Shown in pieces: positions 7,218-11,003 of a stretch of 11,003 nt of DNA. The notes under the pieces were generated by a model. The model was not told the origin of the DNA. It saw only the letters and a program-made list of their open reading frames with translations, and did no database searches. Source of the stretch: Prevotella sp. UBA6429 (GTDB lineage: Bacteria; Bacteroidota; Bacteroidia; Bacteroidales; Bacteroidaceae). The stretch's first letter is position 1. The number at the start of each line of letters is the position of its first letter. Both the position numbers and the translations under genes were made by a program. The DNA lies in NCBI GenBank assembly GCA_002437285.1, contig DJOV01000017.1:1-11003 (forward strand). The letters run 5' to 3'.

Positions 7218-10187
7218 TTATCGCTTCAGCAGCCAGCGCACGCAGAAGAGTGGCGTCTCGGTGATGTGCTGCTCGATGAACGCCTTCACCTTGCCGATCA
7301 TGCCGTCACGCCTCTCCTCTATCTCGTCTTCCAGGTCGAATATCTCGGCCCGCTTGCGTTTCTGCTGTCGTGTGAGCGTGTTGAGCTCGCGCTCAAGGGC
7401 GAGGGTCGCCTGCGCATTTTCCGAGCGGCTGAGCAGCCGCTTCTTCTCCTTGATCTTGGCCTTGATGTCGCCCAGCTCCTTCTCGAGAGAGAGCTGCTGG
7501 TCTTCGGCCCATTTCTCGATGTGCAGTATCTCGTCGTCGAGCAGGGCCTTGTTGTGTGCCTCTATGTCGGCTGTCAGCCGTGCCCGCTGCCCGTCATATA
7601 CTTCAGACAGCGACTTCGCCAAGTTGTCTGTCGCCACTGGTGTAGAGTCGAAAGCGTCTGGTGGCATCCGCCACTTCTCCTCCTCTCCCACCTCAAGCGA
7701 AGGGAGATTGAGCAGTTTCTCGGCAAACTCCTGTCCCAGGGGTTTTCCATCCTCCGCGAGGATAGTAAGCAAGATATGTTCTTCCGTTTGGCCTTCCGAC
7801 ACAAAGGAGAGCAAACGAGCCTGAAGCCAACCCGCCGAGCAAGGACATTGCTCGATGTCGGCTACCTTATAACGATATGCTGTGTAATCGAAACAGAGCG
7901 TCGGGCAGCACCCGTCTACCTTCGTGTTTGCCAAGACGCTTCCCTTGTCCTTGCAGACCATGATGACCTTTTGCGCCAAGGGGTGCGAGAGGCGGTAGTT
8001 GGTGTATGGGCTTTGGACGGTGGTGATCTGATAGATGCCCGGCTCAGCCACGACATCGGGATAAGGATTACGCTTCAAGCGGAAGACGAGGGCTTGCTCA
8101 TCTATCACCTCCACGTTCTCCGCCCCCAAGGTGCTGACGGTGACGTTCCACAACCAACGGTGAAACTTGTTGAGGTTGCCCATGTCCTTGCCCTGCCTCA
8201 TCCTCAGCAAGCCCACCACATCCTCGTCGAAGTTTTCGAGCAGTTGTCGGCGGGTGTCCTGCATTGTCGCCTTGATGCTGGCATCCATCTCCTGCTGGAT
8301 CTGGTCGAAGGCGGCATTGATCTCCTCGGGCGTGCGGCACTGCTGGTAGATATTGAGCATACGCTTCTCGAAGTCCACGCCCGACTCGATGCTGCCCAGC
8401 ACCTCATCGCTCGACCCAAAGACCCCGTCGAAGAGATGAAACTTCTCTGAGAGGAGCTGGAAGACACGGATGTCGGCGGCATTGGCCTTGTTGATGAAGT
8501 TGAAGACCACCACATCATTTTTCTGTCCGTAGCGATGACAACGCCCGATGCGCTGCTCCACACGCTGGGGGTTCCAGGGCAGGTCGTAGTTGATGATGAG
8601 CGAACAAAACTGGAGGTTGATGCCCTCTGAGGCCGCCTCGGTGGCAATCATGATCTCCGCTTGCTCGCGGAAATAGTCCACGATGGCCTGTCGCCTGTTG
8701 GCCGACAAGGAGGGCGTAATGGCAGGAGTGCCCGCATGGCGAGCCTTCCACTCCTTATAGATCTGTCGGGAGGTCTCATCGTTGTTGCTGCCATTGAAGA
8801 GTACGATCTTGCCCTGGTAACCGTTCTCCTCGAGAAGTTGCTTGAGATAGAGCTGCGTGCGGGTGCTCTCGGTGAAGATGAGCGCCTTGCGGTTGGCACC
8901 CAGCTGCTCCATCTTGCGAAAGCCCGTGTGCAGGGCCGACAAGAGGCAGTCGCCCTTCTTGTTGCTGCTGATGCTGGTGGCCATGCGATACAGGCGTTGC
9001 AACTCACTTATCTCCTCACGGATGCCCTCCCTGTCATCGGCGGTGAGCAGCTCGGTCTGGCGGACCGCGTCAGCGTCTTCCGTCCATTCCTCCCACTCGT
9101 TGCCCAGCATGTCCTCGGCCACCCTGTCCATGTCGCCAGATGCTGCGGGCACACCCTCCACCTTGGCTTGCAACCTGCCGATCAGGGTCTGGAGCGTGGC
9201 ACCGATGGCAAAGGTGGAAGAGGACATGAGCTTGCGGAAGATCAGGGTGATGAGCTGCCGCTGGCTGTTGGGTAGGCCATAGGTGTCTTCCCTTCTGAGA
9301 TACTCGCTGATCTCATTGTAGAGTTGCTGCTCCTCCACAGCCGGGTAATACTCTTGCGACATGGGTATGCGCGAGGTGTATTTCACGTATTCGGTCACCT
9401 GCTTGCGGAGCGTGCGGTGCACGATGGGCTTGAGACGCTGGCGGAGGTCCGCAAAGGCGATGTCGTCGTTTCTGTTGCTATAACAATATTGCGCCTTAAA
9501 ACTCTTCAGGTCGCCGAAGTAATGGTCATCGATGACGCTCACGAGACCATAGAGCTCCTCCACATTGTTTTGCAGGGGAGTGGCGGTCAGGAGCAGCTTG
9601 TGACAGTCGGCAAATGCCGTCTTGAGGCGTGTGGCCATCGAGGGTGTCGGCCGGTAGACATTACGCAGCTTGTGAGCCTCATCATAAACCACCAGGTCCC
9701 AATGGGTGCGAGAAAGGATGTCAGCCTGGCGTGCGGCAAACTGGTAAGAGCAGATGTAGACCTGTCGGCCATCGTAGAGGTGGTCGAGAGAGATACCTTT
9801 CTTCTTTTCGAGAATGAGTGACGTGAGGAAGAACTTCTCCTCCAGCTCCATGCCCCACTGACGTCGCAGCGTGGCCGGAGCAATGATGAGCACACGGCGC
9901 TTGTGCTCAGCCCAGTACTGGCTGATGACGATGCCGGCCTCGATGGTCTTGCCCAAGCCCACCTCATCGGCAAGGATGACACCACGTGAGAAAGGCGAAT
10001 GGAAGGCGAAGAGGGCCGCCATTACCTGATGGGGGTTGAGGTCGACACGCGCCTCGGACAGCACACCTGTCAGCTTGTCGTCGTCCGCCCCACCCCTGTT
10101 GCGCGACAACTGCCAGGCATCATACAAGAGCTGGGCAGAAGAAAGCTCCTGTCCTCGCGTTGTCTCCAAGCCTGTTGTCCTCACCAT
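7218..10187 (-). CDS. SNF2/RapA-like DEAD/DEAH helicase with C-terminal coiled coil (989 aa)
   Basis: Predicted SWI2/SNF2-family ATPase that moves along double-stranded DNA or strips proteins from it. Walker A is DEVGLGKT (74-81), motif II DEAH (169-172), motif III TATP (201-204). The second RecA lobe has ATEAASEGINLQ (515-526), then DLPWNPQRVEQRIGR (535-549) and HRYGQ (551-555), the classic SNF2 motif VI. HPLAQK (735-740) recalls RapA-like and defence-island SNF2 proteins. Residues about 855-962 are a long charged coiled coil, likely for oligomerisation or partner binding. No nuclease motif is visible. It is the first gene of the operon. The ATG at 10187 has no Shine-Dalgarno, but the residues after it look native and the helicase core begins at about 48. 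DISARM DrmD and the helicase of Hma-type loci are the nearest comparisons I can recall. Confident on family, not on exact role. Confidence 0.93.
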   Translation of the reverse strand: MVRTTGLETTRGQELSSAQLLYDAWQLSRNRGGADDDKLTGVLSEARVDLNPHQVMAALFAFHSPFSRGVILADEVGLGKTIEAGIVISQYWAEHKRRVLIIAPATLRRQWGMELEEKFFLTSLILEKKKGISLDHLYDGRQVYICSYQFAARQADILSRTHWDLVVYDEAHKLRNVYRPTPSMATRLKTAFADCHKLLLTATPLQNNVEELYGLVSVIDDHYFGDLKSFKAQYCYSNRNDDIAFADLRQRLKPIVHRTLRKQVTEYVKYTSRIPMSQEYYPAVEEQQLYNEISEYLRREDTYGLPNSQRQLITLIFRKLMSSSTFAIGATLQTLIGRLQAKVEGVPAASGDMDRVAEDMLGNEWEEWTEDADAVRQTELLTADDREGIREEISELQRLYRMATSISSNKKGDCLLSALHTGFRKMEQLGANRKALIFTESTRTQLYLKQLLEENGYQGKIVLFNGSNNDETSRQIYKEWKARHAGTPAITPSLSANRRQAIVDYFREQAEIMIATEAASEGINLQFCSLIINYDLPWNPQRVEQRIGRCHRYGQKNDVVVFNFINKANAADIRVFQLLSEKFHLFDGVFGSSDEVLGSIESGVDFEKRMLNIYQQCRTPEEINAAFDQIQQEMDASIKATMQDTRRQLLENFDEDVVGLLRMRQGKDMGNLNKFHRWLWNVTVSTLGAENVEVIDEQALVFRLKRNPYPDVVAEPGIYQITTVQSPYTNYRLSHPLAQKVIMVCKDKGSVLANTKVDGCCPTLCFDYTAYRYKVADIEQCPCSAGWLQARLLSFVSEGQTEEHILLTILAEDGKPLGQEFAEKLLNLPSLEVGEEEKWRMPPDAFDSTPVATDNLAKSLSEVYDGQRARLTADIEAHNKALLDDEILHIEKWAEDQQLSLEKELGDIKAKIKEKKRLLSRSENAQATLALERELNTLTRQQKRKRAEIFDLEDEIEERRDGMIGKVKAFIEQHITETPLFCVRWLLKR

Positions 10188-10243
10188 GTCAGTGCCTGCC
10201 AGCCATCATCGCGTTCCACCGATTCCCCAGACGGATCGCATAA

Positions 10244-10275
10244 AAAAGTTATGGGTTGTGAGTGCTATCATAAAA
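10244..10275 (-). promoter_or_regulatory. Weak candidate promoter for the SNF2-methyltransferase-Res operon
   Basis: On the minus strand TAACTTTT (10244-10251) matches TAnnTTTG except for the final base. Twenty bases upstream lies TTTT (10272-10275) where TTTG is expected. It would leave a 5' leader of about 50 bases before the ATG at 10187. It is the best match I found in the 130 bases before the gene, but both boxes are imperfect. Confidence 0.3.
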
Positions 10276-10406
10276 AGAAAGGCATAGGAATCATGTCACT
10301 TCATTATCCTTGTCTTTCAGGGACCTCGCATTTGTACCCTATGATACCAAGGAAATTAAGCAACAGACACCTACGCCAATCTTGCATATATATGACAACA
10401 CAGAGC

Positions 10407-10434
10407 GTGTCCCCTTCTTACGAAGGGGGCACAC
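10407..10434. repeat. Bulged inverted repeat (hairpin)
   Basis: GTGT-CCCCTTC (10407-10417) pairs with GAAGGGG (10422-10428) and, after a 2-base GC bulge, with ACAC (10431-10434). The loop is TTAC. This makes 11 base pairs in total. No T-run follows on either strand, so it is not a typical intrinsic terminator. It could be an RNA structure or a protein-binding site. Confidence 0.5.
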
Positions 10435-10443
10435 CTGTGCCAT

Positions 10444-10455
10444 GTGTATATACAC
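10444..10455. repeat. Perfect 12-bp palindrome, possible operator
   Basis: GTGTATATACAC is its own reverse complement. It lies 9 bases past the bulged hairpin and about 190 bases upstream of the SNF2 promoter candidate. A 10-bp palindrome, CATATATATG (10385-10394), sits on the other side of the hairpin. Such sites can bind dimeric regulators, but AT-rich palindromes also arise by chance and no regulator gene is visible. Confidence 0.3.
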
Positions 10456-10533
10456 GATGGGTAGACGCCCACCGCTATCTTCCTCTGAGTATCATTTGAA
10501 ATTTGCGAGGTTTCGAAAGATCAGAAGAAAACG

Positions 10534-10680
10534 TCAGTACACGTCTTTCAATTTAAAATAGGTCGAGCCGCTGATTAGCGCCGCCAACACGATGACGGCA
10601 ATCACGCAGTAAGACGATGCAAAGATAAGCAAAAGAAACGGACGGAGCAAGCGTAAGGACAACAAAAAACTTGCGCTCAT
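10534..10680 (-). CDS. Possible small single-pass membrane protein (48 aa)
   Basis: A short frame from ATG (10678-10680) to TGA (10534-10536), bounded upstream by an in-frame TAG. Residues 1-13 carry Arg10 and Arg13. Residues about 15-38 are almost wholly hydrophobic (FLLLIFASSY, then CVIAVIVLAALISG). The end, YFKLKDVY, is polar. This is the layout of a one-helix membrane peptide. It reads in the same direction as the defence operon, about 350 bases upstream of its first gene. A near-match to the Bacteroidota -7 box lies 42 bases before the ATG. I do not recognise the family. It could be a tail fragment of a lost membrane protein or a chance frame; a small effector or toxin-like peptide is speculation. 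Confidence 0.35.
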   Translation of the reverse strand: MSASFLLSLRLLRPFLLLIFASSYCVIAVIVLAALISGSTYFKLKDVY

Positions 10681-10722
10681 GCAGATTGTCGCATGTGCCC
10701 TCTATCCTTATTCGGAATACGG

Positions 10723-10730
10723 CAAAGGTC
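10723..10730 (-). promoter_or_regulatory. Possible -7 box upstream of the 48-aa frame
   Basis: On the minus strand GACCTTTG, followed by C, differs from the Bacteroidota -7 consensus TAnnTTTG only at the first base. No clear TTTG is found at the expected -33 distance, only a T-rich stretch. It is placed correctly to transcribe the 48-aa frame. Confidence 0.25.
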
Positions 10731-10967
10731 GAGACTGTAGTCGGAAAAAGAAAATCCATGCTACACCCAAATCGGACTTCAAAAAACACACAGATATAGG
10801 AAATCAAGGAGTTACATGATGTATAGCTGCAATGTGGGTCATGGAGCGCAACATCTTCAGGTACCGGAAACTGACCAGCGATGCGCTTGTCATGATTTTT
10901 GGTCGAAAAGTTTGTCGTGGAGAGCAGTTGAAATAGAGCGCGAAAATGGCGTTTTTCGTCGGTCGCG

Positions 10968-10992
10968 CCACGATTTGCGTGGGGTAATTTTG
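10968..10992 (+). promoter_or_regulatory. Bacteroidota -7 box with adjacent hairpin, pointing out of the window
   Basis: TAATTTTG (10985-10992) is a full match to TAnnTTTG on the plus strand. Directly before it CCACG (10968-10972) and CGTGG (10978-10982) can form a 5-bp stem over the loop ATTTG. A further inverted pair, CGAAAA (10941-10946) and TTTTCG (10953-10958), lies where the -33 box should be, and no clean TTTG sits at the usual spacing. A divergent gene probably starts just beyond 11003. Confidence 0.4.
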
Positions 10993-11003
10993 CGATAAAG
11001 GGT

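Larger units (their letters stand above)
10188..11003. other. Long intergenic region upstream of the operon
   Basis: 816 bases without a long credible gene on either strand. It holds a weak promoter for the SNF2 gene, a bulged hairpin, a 12-bp palindrome, a possible 48-aa membrane peptide gene on the minus strand, and a promoter-like box at the right edge pointing outward. I see no tRNA, insertion sequence ends, CRISPR repeats or attachment site. The longer open frames at 10310-10561 (+), 10553-10807 (-) and 10816-10998 (+) lack protein-like character. Confidence 0.6.

Noticed and set aside
7266..8450. 394-aa plus-strand frame opposite the SNF2 gene
   Set aside because: Shadow of the minus-strand coding sequence; no recognisable motifs.
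1056..10187. DISARM or BREX assignment
   Set aside because: No DrmA, DrmB, DrmC, PglZ, BrxC or BrxL-like protein is present; only the SNF2 plus methylase resemblance holds.
10310..10561. 83-aa plus-strand frame in the intergenic region
   Set aside because: It starts at TTG, runs through the hairpin and the palindrome, and has no protein-like pattern or upstream promoter match.
10553..10807. 84-aa minus-strand frame
   Set aside because: It overlaps the more convincing 48-aa membrane frame in another reading frame and has scattered Cys and Phe without structure.
10816..10998. 60-aa plus-strand frame at the right edge
   Set aside because: It runs through the dyads and the -7 box and shows no family features.

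Overview
The window looks like an accessory (defence-type) locus of a Bacteroidota genome, most likely Bacteroidales; Prevotella-like is a guess. None of the four long genes has a purine-rich Shine-Dalgarno sequence before its ATG. Several intergenic stretches instead carry partial or full matches to the Bacteroidota promoter pattern (TTTG at -33, TAnnTTTG at -7). The long genes are about 60% GC, except for one sharply AT-rich block inside the methyltransferase gene.

Layout: all long genes are on the minus strand and read right to left. From 10187 to 7218 is a 989-aa SNF2/RapA-like helicase with a C-terminal coiled coil. After 29 bp comes a 959-aa beta-class DNA methyltransferase related to type III Mod (7188 to 4309). 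After only 7 bp comes a 1081-aa Res-like protein with a superfamily 2 helicase core and a C-terminal PD-(D/E)xK nuclease (4301 to 1056). After a 135-bp gap with its own candidate promoter comes a 305-aa protein of unknown function (920 to 3). It has an N-terminal QLSLF motif resembling a sliding-clamp-binding peptide and two tandem copies of an unnamed domain of about 95 residues. To the right, 10188-11003 has no long gene. It holds a possible 48-aa membrane peptide gene on the minus strand, a bulged hairpin, a 12-bp palindrome and a promoter-like box pointing out of the window.

How the genes may work together (inference): the methyltransferase marks host DNA, the Res-like protein cuts unmodified DNA using ATP, and the SNF2 protein remodels or clears DNA or helps recognise invaders. 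This is a type III-like restriction-modification system expanded with an SNF2 motor. From memory it resembles helicase-methylase-ATPase ('Hma') defence loci, and SNF2 plus methylase also recalls class 1 DISARM, but no DISARM core gene (DrmA, DrmB or DrmC) is visible. The most striking signals are the roughly 870-bp AT-rich segment that replaces exactly the part of the methyltransferase between its catalytic motifs, and the clamp-motif, duplicated-domain protein at the downstream end.
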